Assembly (NCBI GenBank): GCA_035539175.1
Contig: DATLIY010000008.1
Coordinates: 62,001 to 126,000, forward strand
Length of the DNA stretch: 64,000 bases
Source: Acidisarcina sp.
GTDB lineage: Bacteria > Acidobacteriota > Terriglobia > Terriglobales > Acidobacteriaceae
Reading direction: 5' to 3'
Every line of letters starts with the position of its first letter. Position 1 is the first letter of the stretch. Shown here in pieces: positions 36,999 to 45,349 of this stretch. Below the pieces are notes generated by a model. That model worked only from the letters and a program-made list of their open reading frames with translations, ran no database searches and had not been told where the DNA came from. The position numbers were made by a program, and so were the translations under genes.

Positions 36999-37364
36999 CT
37001 TGCCTACCGCTGCAATCAATGGTGTTCGATATTAAAACTAACGAAGGGATAGTAGTCAATAGAAATAGATCGAAATTTATACCCCTTATAGAACCTCTTT
37101 ATCGATTGTCCTTAAAGGAGCTAAAGGGAAACGTGTTTTTACAAGGAAGATACGCAGGCGATGGGACGTCCTGTCCGGCTCTTTTGGACGGCTCCGCACA
37201 GGGCTTTTCTTGCCCGGAATTTTGCCCTCTTGGCCTTTATTTTTTGTTTCTAATCAGCAGGATGCACGTCACCAGGCTTCAGCGGACACCCACGAAGCAC
37301 TGTTCCTTGTGCGGGGGTGGGCGGCGGGAGGATTGTTCCGTGCTGGATGCGCTGGGCGCGCGCA

Positions 37365-37395
37365 TGCCTGCGCGCCAGACAATGGCGCGCAGGCA
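37365..37395. terminator. Perfect 13-base hairpin downstream of tdh
   Basis: TGCCTGCGCGCCA and TGGCGCGCAGGCA are exact complements with a five-base loop GACAA. No T-run follows on either strand. A competing pairing with GCTGGGCGCGCGCA just upstream is possible. It lies 60 bases past the tdh stop codon and probably limits transcription or protects the 3' end. Confidence 0.5.
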
Positions 37396-37454
37396 CGACT
37401 CCAGACCACGACTCCATACAGGGTCTTCCGGAGCAGTAGCGGGGCACATCTCCT

Positions 37455-38495
37455 TTACGAGACGTTGCTCCAGTCGAGGACCACTTTGCCGGAGTTTCCG
37501 GACTTCATCACGTTGAAGCCCTCTTCAAACTCGTTCCAAGGAAGGTGGTGCGTGATGACTTTGCTGATATCCAGCCCGGATTGCAGCATGGCCGTCATCA
37601 TGTACCACGTCTCGTACATCTCCCGTCCATAGATGCCGCGAATTGTGAACTGATTGAAGATCACATTGCTCCAATCAATCGACATTTCGGAGGGAGAGGG
37701 TATGCCGAGCATGGCGATCTTTGCGCCGTGGCTAAGATTCGCCAGCATGCCTTGAAACGCCTGGACATTGCCGGACATCTCCAGTCCAATATCGAATCCC
37801 TCCTGCATCCCCAGCTCTCTCTGCACCTCTTCGAGAGTGGTCTTGCGGGGATCGATGGCGCGCGTAACCTTCCCGGCAGATCTCGCGAGCTCGAGCCGAT
37901 ATGGGTTCAGATCCGTAATCACCACGTTTCGTGCACCGGCGTGTCGCGCAATCGCGGCAGCCATAATTCCGATGGGACCGGCGCCTGTGATCAGAACGTC
38001 TTCGCCAAGGACAGAAAACGCCAGAGCCGTATGCACTGCATTCCCGAACGGATCGAAGATCGCAGCCACATCCATGGGAACATCCGGAGCATGACGCCAG
38101 ATATTGCTCATCGGCAGAACGATGTACTCGGCAAATGCGCCTGCACGATTTACGCCGACGCCTTTTGTATGCGCACATAAGTGGCGTCTGCCGGCGAGGC
38201 AATTGCGGCAGCGTCCACAAACCACGTGCCCTTCCCCGCTCACGCGATCCCCGATCTGGAAGTCGGCGACATTGGAGCCAACCTCGACAATCTCTCCGAC
38301 GAACTCGTGCCCGATCACCAGCGGAGGCGTGATGGTCTTTTGCGCCCAGGAATCCCACTCATAGATATGCAAGTCTGTCCCGCAAATGCCGGTGGCAAGC
38401 ACACGGATCTTGACGTCGTTGATGCCAACCTTTGGCTCTGGCACATCTTCAATCCAGAGCCCTCGATCGGAACGCGCCTTTACAAGTGCTTTCAT
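37455..38495 (-). CDS. tdh: L-threonine 3-dehydrogenase-like zinc alcohol dehydrogenase
   Basis: A 346-residue medium-chain dehydrogenase, the length of E. coli Tdh (341). Catalytic zinc residues: Cys38 in [13 protein letters not shown] and the GHEFVGE pair. Structural zinc: [15 protein letters not shown]. Rossmann motif GAGPIG near residue 168. The C-terminal stretch [16 protein letters not shown]...[16 protein letters not shown] closely follows Tdh. It would oxidise threonine to 2-amino-3-ketobutyrate with NAD. The usual partner kbl is not adjacent. Because the neighbours are sugar genes, a role on a sugar or polyol is possible. An ATG at 38495 follows a weak GGAG. Confidence 0.82.
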   Translation of the reverse strand: MKALVKARSDRGLWIEDVPEPKVGINDVKIRVLATGICGTDLHIYEWDSWAQKTITPPLVIGHEFVGEIVEVGSNVADFQIGDRVSGEGHVVCGRCRNCLAGRRHLCAHTKGVGVNRAGAFAEYIVLPMSNIWRHAPDVPMDVAAIFDPFGNAVHTALAFSVLGEDVLITGAGPIGIMAAAIARHAGARNVVITDLNPYRLELARSAGKVTRAIDPRKTTLEEVQRELGMQEGFDIGLEMSGNVQAFQGMLANLSHGAKIAMLGIPSPSEMSIDWSNVIFNQFTIRGIYGREMYETWYMMTAMLQSGLDISKVITHHLPWNEFEEGFNVMKSGNSGKVVLDWSNVS

Positions 38496-38845
38496 ATTTC
38501 TCCAGTCTTTGTTAGCAAATCTAACGGCAAAGGCATACAGGCGATCTCTTCCTCGCCTCGCAGCTCGCGGTCAAACGAGTCGCAGGTGCTGATAAAAACG
38601 ATACACACTTGTAGCCTCAATGAGAAAGAACGGCGCCTCTGACGGCGCATTCAGCCCATACAGGAGCTTGCAACGCATAAGCTGGAAACACCTCTCCGCC
38701 CCGAATCCGGTGAAAGAAGAAGATTACGACGCGAAAAGAAATTATCCAAGAACATTATGAATTCCGTTATGTTACGTTTATTGACTATATTCCTTTTTTT
38801 TAAGATTGTTCGCCTGACGCTTCAGCTAAGGCGTGGAGAAAACGT
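38496..38845. promoter_or_regulatory. Divergent control region between tdh and GH36 gene
   Basis: A 350-base stretch with no supported gene. Its right half is AT-rich. It contains GCGAAAAGAAATT at 38731 (its AAAAGAAATT core recurs at 45231 upstream of agaS) and TTACGTTTATTGACTAT at 38772-38788 (shared with receptor 3). A run of T residues follows at 38793. Confidence 0.45.
38772..38788 (+). promoter_or_regulatory. Box shared with receptor 3 promoter
   Basis: TTACGTTTATTGACTAT matches TTACGTTTTATTAACTAT at 36968 except for one base gap and one G/A change. TTGACT within it could also serve as a -35 element. It is 57 bases upstream of the GH36 start codon. Confidence 0.4.
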
Positions 38846-40930
38846 ATGCTACCCGAGGTATGCCGTCTTCCACTCAAGTCTTTCCAGCAAATGCAGAGTC
38901 CTAGCAGTCTCCGGCGCGCGGCCCTGTCCGTGACCGCGGTGTTGATGGCCGGCATCAGCGCTGGCAGCCTCTTCGCGCAGCCAGCTCCGCAGCGGGGCGC
39001 GGATGATCCGGCCGTCGCGCTTACGGCCACAGGCGGAACACTCGCGAATCGCGAGATTTCGGGAGAGTGGCAGATTCACGATGGACGCCTGACGGGCGTG
39101 GTCCTACACGAGAGAAGCACGGCACGTGCAGCAGGCCGCGAGCTTCAACTTGCCGGGCCCTTCTCACTGGAGATGAAAGACGGCAGTGTCCTGCGGGCGG
39201 CAGACCTGTCCCTGAAGGGAACTGCACGGATCGAGCATCTTACGCCACACCCTGAGGCGGCACGCTACGCGGAAAGGCTGCCTGGTATCGCCGTTCATTA
39301 TCGGCTGGACGATCCGGCAGGACGCTTCCAGGCGGACTGGGCGTTGATCCTGCTACAGGGATCGAGCTACATTCGGCAATCGCTCACAATTAGCGCAGGC
39401 GCCAAGCCGGTCGACATCGCCGATATTGTCATGATCGATGTGCGCTCTCCGAAAGTCACGCTGGCTGGTATCGTGAAGGGCTCTCCCCTCGTGGATGGCA
39501 ATTTCTTTCTGGGCTTCGAGCATCCCCTCTCGCAAAGCAGCGTCGTTGGCGACCATGGCGTCAGCGAACTGCAGAGCAGCGTTCCGTTGGGAAGCGGCTT
39601 GTCGGCTGAGTACTCGGCGGTAGCAGGCATCGCACCCGCGGGGCAAATGCGTCGCAGCTTCCAGACCTATCTGGAGCGCGAACGCGCCCATCCCTATCGG
39701 ACTTTCCTGCACTACAACAGTTGGTTCGATATTGGCTTCTTTACGCCTTACTCTCAGCAGGACGCGTTGAACCGTATCCAGGAGATTGGCACGGAACTGA
39801 ACAAGAAGCGCTCCGTGACCCTGGACTCCTATCTCTTCGACGATGGCTGGGACGACCACAACGACCTCTGGAAGATACGCAGCGACTTCAAGGATGGCTT
39901 TGCCCCCCTGCAGAAAGCCGCAGCAGAATATGGAACGGCGCCTGGGGTATGGCTATCCCCCTGGGGTGGCTATGGGCCGCCAAAGCAGGAGCGCCTGAAT
40001 GCGGCAAAAAAAGACGGCTACGAGATCGAGAATGGCGGCCTCGCGCTGTCAGGCCCCAAGTACTACGAGCGCTTCCACCAGGCGGTGACGGAGATGGTCA
40101 CCCGGTATGGCGTGAATCAGTTCAAGTTCGACGGTACAGGAAATGCGGATCAGGTAGTGAAGGGCAGCGCATTCAGCAGTGACTTTGATGCGGCGATTCA
40201 TCTGATTCGCGATCTGCGCCAGCTAAAGCCTGACCTGTACATCAATCTCACGACGGGAACCTACCCATCGCCCTTCTGGCTCTTCTATGCCGACTCCATC
40301 TGGCGTGGCGGGTATGACACGGAGTTTGCCGGTGTAGGGTCCAGCCGCGAGCGCTGGATTACCTATCGGGACGCCGATACCTACGACGAGATTGTGAAGG
40401 GTGGCCGGCTCTTTCCGCTGAACTCGCTGATGCTGCATGGGATCGTCTATGCGCAACGGGCGCCGCATCTGGCCTCCGATCCCGGAGGGGACTTCCGCAA
40501 CGAAGTCCGGTCCTACTTCGGATCCGGCACGCAGTTGCAGGAGCTCTACATCACCCCCTCGCTGCTGACTCCTGCTGACTGGGACGCTCTGGCCGAGGCG
40601 GCCAAGTGGTCTCGCAAAAATGCGTCGGTGCTGGTGGATACCCATTGGATCGGCGGCGATCCACGCTGGCTGGCGGTCTATGGATGGGCCTCGTGGTCTC
40701 CCCAAAAAGCGATCCTGACCCTGCGCAACCCGGACTCCAAGGCGCAGGATTTCCCGCTGGATATCGGCTCCGCATTCGAGCTTCCCGCCGGAGCGCCACG
40801 CGTCTACAGCGCACGAAGCCCATGGGCCGAGGATGCCTCCCAGCCCTCAGTGGAGCTGAAGGCGGGAGTGCCCCACACATTTCACCTGCAACCTTTCCAG
40901 GTCCTGACGCTGGAAGCGCTGCCGCGATAA
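38846..40930 (+). CDS. Exported GH36-type (clan GH-D) alpha-galactosidase-like enzyme
   Basis: The ATG at 38846 has GGAG at eight bases; an ATG at 38891 lacks one. The 694-residue protein has a signal peptide that ends near SLFAQ, an N-terminal beta domain (about 50-290), a TIM barrel, and a C-terminal beta domain. LHYNSWFDIGFF, SYLFDDGWDD and NQFKFDGTG match clan GH-D; Asp429 in the last is the expected nucleophile. Homologues are often labelled alpha-galactosidase or, misleadingly, enterotoxin. The GH35 beta-galactosidase begins 62 bases downstream on the same strand, so they are probably an operon releasing galactose from both linkages. Confidence 0.75.
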   Translation: MLPEVCRLPLKSFQQMQSPSSLRRAALSVTAVLMAGISAGSLFAQPAPQRGADDPAVALTATGGTLANREISGEWQIHDGRLTGVVLHERSTARAAGRELQLAGPFSLEMKDGSVLRAADLSLKGTARIEHLTPHPEAARYAERLPGIAVHYRLDDPAGRFQADWALILLQGSSYIRQSLTISAGAKPVDIADIVMIDVRSPKVTLAGIVKGSPLVDGNFFLGFEHPLSQSSVVGDHGVSELQSSVPLGSGLSAEYSAVAGIAPAGQMRRSFQTYLERERAHPYRTFLHYNSWFDIGFFTPYSQQDALNRIQEIGTELNKKRSVTLDSYLFDDGWDDHNDLWKIRSDFKDGFAPLQKAAAEYGTAPGVWLSPWGGYGPPKQERLNAAKKDGYEIENGGLALSGPKYYERFHQAVTEMVTRYGVNQFKFDGTGNADQVVKGSAFSSDFDAAIHLIRDLRQLKPDLYINLTTGTYPSPFWLFYADSIWRGGYDTEFAGVGSSRERWITYRDADTYDEIVKGGRLFPLNSLMLHGIVYAQRAPHLASDPGGDFRNEVRSYFGSGTQLQELYITPSLLTPADWDALAEAAKWSRKNASVLVDTHWIGGDPRWLAVYGWASWSPQKAILTLRNPDSKAQDFPLDIGSAFELPAGAPRVYSARSPWAEDASQPSVELKAGVPHTFHLQPFQVLTLEALPR

Positions 40931-40992
40931 AGCATTGCGCTGTTTCGGGACGAGAGTCCCTGCAAAAATGTATGGAAAGTGAGATTGCAGCT

Positions 40993-42837
40993 ATGCAGAT
41001 ACGAACTCTTATCACCACCTTGTCACTGGCATGCAGCACGTTTGCGGTCGCGCCGGCGTTATGGGGACAAGCGCCTGCAGTGCCCGCGGCGCATGTCCTG
41101 CATGCCAACGGAGATCATTTCGAGCTGGATGGGAAACCCCTCCAGATTATCTCCGGGGCTATCCACTACGCGCGCGTCCCGCGTGCCTATTGGCGCGATC
41201 GCCTGCAGAAGGCACGAGCCATGGGCCTGAACACCGTAGAGACGTACGTCTTCTGGAACGAGCATGAGACCTCTCCGGGGCAGTTCGACTTCTCCGGGCA
41301 GAACGATATCGCCGAATTTATTCGGGAAGCACAGCAGGAGGGCCTGTACGTGATCCTGCGGCCAGGACCGTACGTCTGCGCGGAGTGGGAGTTTGGCGGG
41401 TATCCGTCGTGGCTGCTTCGCGAACCCGGAATGGTTGTCCGCAGCTCGAACCCAGCCTTTATCGCTGCAACCGACAGATGGCTGCATCGACTTGGCAAGG
41501 AACTGGCTCCGCTGCAGAGTGGCAACGGCGGACCGATCATCGCCGTGCAAGTTGAAAACGAGTACGGATCGTTCGGGTCAGACCATGCTTACATGGAGCA
41601 GATCCATCATTTGCTGCTAAGTTCCGGCTTCAATCGCGCCATGCTCTATACCGCGGATGGCGCTTCCCTGCTGGAAAAGGGATCTCTGCCCGAACTGCCG
41701 GCAGCCATCAACTTTGGCACCGGCGAGGCGAAAGCGGACTTCGCCACCCTGGACAAGGCTCGCCCGTCAAGCCCGAAGATGTGCGGGGAGTACTGGGATG
41801 GCTGGTTTGATCACTGGGGCGAAAAACATCACGTCACCGGCTCGAAAGAGGAGGCCGATGAGCTGTCGTGGATGCTGAAGCAGGGATACTCGGTGAATCT
41901 CTACATGTTTCACGGAGGCACCAGCTTTGGCTGGATGAATGGCGCCAACAGCAACGGCAAGACCTATGAACCAGATGTCACCAGTTACGACTACGACTCA
42001 CCGGTAAGCGAGAGCGGCGAGCTGAAGCCAAAGTTCTTCCTCTTCCGCGACGTCATCAGCCAGGCTACGGGCAAGACACCGCCAGCGCCGCCAGCCGCAA
42101 TTCCAGCACGCGAGTTTACGCCGGTCAAGCTGAGCCTCGGCACCGCATTGTGGAACAACCTTCCCAAGCCAACAGCTTCCGAAAAGATCTTATCGATGGA
42201 AGACGTAGGACAGAGCTACGGCTACATTCTCTATCGAACTTCCATTGAGGGCGTACAGAGCGGCGATCTGCACCTGGAAGATCTGCACAGCTACGCGCAG
42301 GTCTATCTGGACGGAGTTCTGGCTGGAACAATCGACCGCCGCCTGAACCAGTCGTCGCTGCCCATTCACACCACGCATAGCAAGACGCGCCTCGACATTC
42401 TGGTAGAGAATACGGGCCGCGTAAACTTTGGCCACCAACTGGTGAACGAGCGCGCAGGCATCACCCGCCAGGTGACGCTGGCAGGCAAGACGCTAACAGG
42501 CTGGTCGATCTACACGCTACCCATGCAGAACGTTGCCTCGCTGAAGTACAAGACAGAAGCATGCACCGGTGCGTGCTTCTACCAGGCAAGCTTCCAGGTG
42601 GATGAGCCAGCGGATACTTTTCTTGACACCACTTCGTTTGGCAAGGGAGAAGTTTGGATCAACGGCCAGCCTCTCGGACGCATCTGGAACGTCGGGCCTC
42701 AGGCAACGCTCTATCTGCCTGCTCCATGGCTGAAGAAGGGCAGGAACGAGATCGTCGTTTTTGACCTGATGGGAGAGAGCGGCCGTACCGTATCCTTCCT
42801 CCCGCACTCGATCCTGGATGGTCCAACCCGCAAGTAG
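40993..42837 (+). CDS. Exported GH35 beta-galactosidase
   Basis: The chosen ATG at 40993 begins a signal peptide ending near LWGQ; an ATG at 40972 would add seven residues, and the longest frame overlaps the GH36 gene. The 614-residue enzyme is the short type of GH35, like human GLB1 and Streptococcus BgaC. Acid/base Glu190 in VQVENEYG and nucleophile Glu266 in GEYWDGWFDHWG are in place, 76 residues apart as expected. FHGGTSFGWMNGAN and YDYDSPVSESG are further family motifs. Two beta-sandwich domains follow (GEVWINGQPLGRIWNVGPQ). It should remove terminal beta-galactose in the periplasm. Confidence 0.93.
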   Translation: MQIRTLITTLSLACSTFAVAPALWGQAPAVPAAHVLHANGDHFELDGKPLQIISGAIHYARVPRAYWRDRLQKARAMGLNTVETYVFWNEHETSPGQFDFSGQNDIAEFIREAQQEGLYVILRPGPYVCAEWEFGGYPSWLLREPGMVVRSSNPAFIAATDRWLHRLGKELAPLQSGNGGPIIAVQVENEYGSFGSDHAYMEQIHHLLLSSGFNRAMLYTADGASLLEKGSLPELPAAINFGTGEAKADFATLDKARPSSPKMCGEYWDGWFDHWGEKHHVTGSKEEADELSWMLKQGYSVNLYMFHGGTSFGWMNGANSNGKTYEPDVTSYDYDSPVSESGELKPKFFLFRDVISQATGKTPPAPPAAIPAREFTPVKLSLGTALWNNLPKPTASEKILSMEDVGQSYGYILYRTSIEGVQSGDLHLEDLHSYAQVYLDGVLAGTIDRRLNQSSLPIHTTHSKTRLDILVENTGRVNFGHQLVNERAGITRQVTLAGKTLTGWSIYTLPMQNVASLKYKTEACTGACFYQASFQVDEPADTFLDTTSFGKGEVWINGQPLGRIWNVGPQATLYLPAPWLKKGRNEIVVFDLMGESGRTVSFLPHSILDGPTRK

Positions 42838-43151
42838 AATCGCAATCGCGGTGCCAACCTTGACGCAATCCCACGCCGCCGCTCTTATCCAGGAACGGCG
42901 GCGTGCTCCCTCTTGTCATCCTGAGCGCAGCGAAGGACCTGCTTATCATCCTTCGACGGCAGCGACGAAGCCAATCATGCAGTGTCACAGGAGGAGTGTT
43001 GTTAGCGAAAGATACTATGAAGAACCGTAAAGAAAGAATGCGGCATCCCTCACGTCAAGGAACGGCAGCACCCCACCTTTTGTCATTCTGAGCGTGCTCC
43101 CTGCTTATCATCCTTCGACGGCAGCGGCGAAAGCATCGTGCAGCAGCCCTC
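42838..43151. repeat. Intergenic repeat cluster, two related units
   Basis: The first unit has GTCATCCTGAGCGCAGCGAA at 42915 and CTGCTTATCATCCTTCGACG at 42939; a second unit begins with GTCATTCTGAGCG at 43082 and CTGCTTATCATCCTTCGACG again at 43101, 162 bases later. GCGTGCTCCC also occurs in both (42901 and 43092). The same element is at 5271. The stretch lies between convergent galactosidase and kinase genes, and no protein is supported in it. Confidence 0.65.
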
Positions 43152-44093
43152 TTATTGAGCCGTGCCTGCGAGAAAGTCCCGCATCAATTTCGCATCGCGA
43201 AAGGCTTCCGTCCCTCCGGCTCGCAGCGTGGAGAGGGCAGCCACGCGATTGCCTTCCAACGCACATTCCGCCGGCGCTTTTCCACGCAGAAAGGCGCTGA
43301 GGAAGCCGGCATTGAAGCTGTCTCCGGCACCGATGGTATCGACCGGCGTCACCTCGAAGGAAGGCACAAGCGAACGCGTGCCCTTCGACTGCACTAGCGC
43401 TCCCTTGCTGCCGCACTTGATGACGACCAGCGGCACACGGCGGCCCAGGATATCGGCAGCGGCCTCCGCACTGGTTGCGCCCGTCATGCGGCAGGCCTCG
43501 CTGTCGTTAGGCAGCACAATATCCACCAGATCCAGAAGCTCATCCAGACCCGACTGCCAAAGGTCGTCGGGATCGTCATTCGTATCGAGAGAGATCGTCA
43601 GGCCAGCCTGCTTGAGGTCGCGGAAGAGAGCGGGAAGACCCGGCTGGAGCCCCTTCTGGAGAAAGAGCGAAGAGAGATGGAAATGCCGTCCCGCTTTCAG
43701 GTATTCGACGTCGAGATCGCCTACCTGCATCTCGCTCATCGTCCCTGGATAGGTGAGAATATGTCTCTCCTTCTGCCCGGGGTGCGTGAGCAGGACCGTT
43801 ACACCCGTGGTCGTACCGCTGGAGGAGCGCCTGATCTTCGAGAGATCGACTCCCTTCTCCTGGAGCCGGTCGAGAGCATTCTTCCCCAACGGATCAGGAC
43901 CAACCAGTGTGACAAATCCCACTGCCATACCTAGCGCAGCAAGATTGTGCGCCGTGATAGCGGAAGAACTGCCCAGGGTCATATCGAATCCGCTGGCCAG
44001 TAGCTCCCGTTCCAGTGGCATCGCGGATGGAAGCCCGCTCAAAATCAGGTCGAGGTTGATCTCGCCCGCAATCGTGACATCAAATTTTTGCAT
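43152..44093 (-). CDS. PfkB-family carbohydrate kinase
   Basis: A 313-residue protein with the PfkB/ribokinase fold. The N-terminal segment GEINLDLILSGLP and the C-terminal DTIGAGDSFNAGF (with the catalytic Asp in GAGD) are the two PfkB signatures. It lies five bases downstream of the AgaS-type gene, so the two form an operon. Placed with AgaS and KbaZ homologues, the likely substrate is tagatose 6-phosphate or a related hexose, but PfkB sequences do not give substrate reliably. It would act in the cytoplasm with ATP. Confidence 0.88.
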   Translation of the reverse strand: MQKFDVTIAGEINLDLILSGLPSAMPLERELLASGFDMTLGSSSAITAHNLAALGMAVGFVTLVGPDPLGKNALDRLQEKGVDLSKIRRSSSGTTTGVTVLLTHPGQKERHILTYPGTMSEMQVGDLDVEYLKAGRHFHLSSLFLQKGLQPGLPALFRDLKQAGLTISLDTNDDPDDLWQSGLDELLDLVDIVLPNDSEACRMTGATSAEAAADILGRRVPLVVIKCGSKGALVQSKGTRSLVPSFEVTPVDTIGAGDSFNAGFLSAFLRGKAPAECALEGNRVAALSTLRAGGTEAFRDAKLMRDFLAGTAQ

Positions 44094-44098
44094 GGGAC

Positions 44099-45142
44099 CT
44101 AAAGTGTAACAACCCGGCTGAGATTGCGAGGTGCGTCGGGATTCATTCCCTTCGCAAGGCTTACATAGCTGCCAAACAACTGCCCCCAGACGATGTAGGC
44201 GCAGAGTCTGCTCAACGCAGGACCGGGAAGCGAGAGTTCAATCAGCAAGTCGGACACGGCGCGCAACGCTGGCGTCGCTGTATTGGTGACCACAAATGTG
44301 GAGGCACCCAGATCCTTCATCTCCCCGATGACCTTACATTCCTGGCCATAACCCTCCTCCGAGATCAGGCCAGCCACAAGGACCTCATCCGAAACGATGG
44401 ATTTTGGCCCATGACGAAATTCAAGCGTATGGAAGAACTGCGCGTAGCTGGAGGAGGACTCCATGACCTTCAAGGCAAACTCAGAGGCGACAGGATACAG
44501 CGCTCCCTGCCCAAGAACAGCCAGGTCCGCAAAGCGCCTCGAGGCAAACGCTTCTACTTGCGGCTCATATTTTTCGATCAGTCTCTGGACGGCAAAGGGG
44601 AGCTGGCGGAGTCCCTCGAGCAACTCTGCATTCCCAGCCAGACTCGCCGCTAGAAACTGCATCGCGAGCAACATCGAAGTGAAGGAGGACGTCATCACGG
44701 TGCTCTCTTCCTTTACAGGAAGCTGCAGCACGCGATCACTGGCGAGAGCGACTTCGTTTCCATCGCAGGTCAGCGCGAGAAACTCAACCCCCCTCTCCTT
44801 GAGAGAAGCGGCAACGGCCAGCACCTCTGAGGTATGGCCGGAGCGAGAGATCAGCACGGGGAATACATGCGCAACGTTTGGCAGGGCAAGGTCGGCATGG
44901 AGGAGTATCTCGGACGCGGGCACGGCACGAGCAACGCGCCCGGTAAGCAAGACAAAGCTTGCTGCCGCAGCCTGCGCGAGGTAGTAGCTGGTTCCGCACC
45001 CAACAAATACCCATTCTGCCTGCTCAGGATGCCTGCCCCTCACAAGGCGCTTCAGATCAGAGGATTGCAGCAGCTGGATGCACTCATGCCATGCAGATGG
45101 CTGATTGTGAATTTCCTTCAATGTTTGAATCGTGTATTTCAA
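44099..45142 (-). CDS. agaS: AgaS-type SIS-domain sugar isomerase/deaminase
   Basis: A 347-residue protein with two SIS domains. The first has VGCGTSYYLAQAAA and ISRSGHTSEV, the phosphosugar-binding loop; the second has LGQGALYPVASEFALKVME and the EFRHGPKS segment typical of AgaS/GlmS-like isomerases. AgaS converts galactosamine 6-phosphate to tagatose 6-phosphate with release of ammonia. It forms an operon with the PfkB kinase downstream. The gene starts downstream of an AT-rich block carrying AAAAGAAATT. The ATG at 45142 has weak ribosome binding site evidence. The assignment to galactosamine is inferred from KbaZ and DeoR neighbours. Confidence 0.82.
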   Translation of the reverse strand: MKYTIQTLKEIHNQPSAWHECIQLLQSSDLKRLVRGRHPEQAEWVFVGCGTSYYLAQAAAASFVLLTGRVARAVPASEILLHADLALPNVAHVFPVLISRSGHTSEVLAVAASLKERGVEFLALTCDGNEVALASDRVLQLPVKEESTVMTSSFTSMLLAMQFLAASLAGNAELLEGLRQLPFAVQRLIEKYEPQVEAFASRRFADLAVLGQGALYPVASEFALKVMESSSSYAQFFHTLEFRHGPKSIVSDEVLVAGLISEEGYGQECKVIGEMKDLGASTFVVTNTATPALRAVSDLLIELSLPGPALSRLCAYIVWGQLFGSYVSLAKGMNPDAPRNLSRVVTL

Positions 45143-45250
45143 ATCAGCCCCCTGCAGCCCAAACCATAGAGATCAGGAACTCAAGTAATCGTTTGTCAAA
45201 AAAAGGAATAATAGCATGGATAGAATAATAAAAAGAAATTCCCTCCAATG

Positions 45251-45320
45251 GCCGCAGAAAAAGAGTGCTCTCTTCGCCTGCGGCGGGCCCGAAGGGGGCA
45301 GATCACCCGGATTGCCCCCT
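45251..45320 (-). terminator. Two hairpins after the amidohydrolase gene
   Basis: AGGGGGCA (45293-45300) pairs with TGCCCCCT (45313-45320), loop 12. Next, GCCGCAG (45251-45257) pairs with CTGCGGC (45278-45284) with an inner AAGA/TCTT stem. A T-rich block (complement of 45222-45240) follows on the minus strand about 10 bases later. They separate the amidohydrolase from agaS. Confidence 0.5.
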
Positions 45321-45349
45321 CTGGCATTCACCACAACGATTGAAACGAC

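Larger units (their letters stand above)
36887..37454. promoter_or_regulatory. AT-rich control region between receptor 3 and tdh
   Basis: About 570 bases without a supported gene. The part from 36950 to 37150 is markedly AT-richer than its surroundings and contains the receptor promoter elements. Further on, CCTGT...ACAGG (37172-37203) encloses GTCC...GGAC, a small nested fold, and a strong hairpin lies at 37365-37395. A plus-strand frame beginning at 37019 runs into tdh and has no protein-like composition. Confidence 0.5.

Noticed and set aside
37019-37516. A 165-codon plus-strand frame before and into the end of tdh.
   Set aside because: It runs through the strong hairpin at 37365 and over the tdh C-terminus; the composition changes abruptly and there is no sensible start signal.
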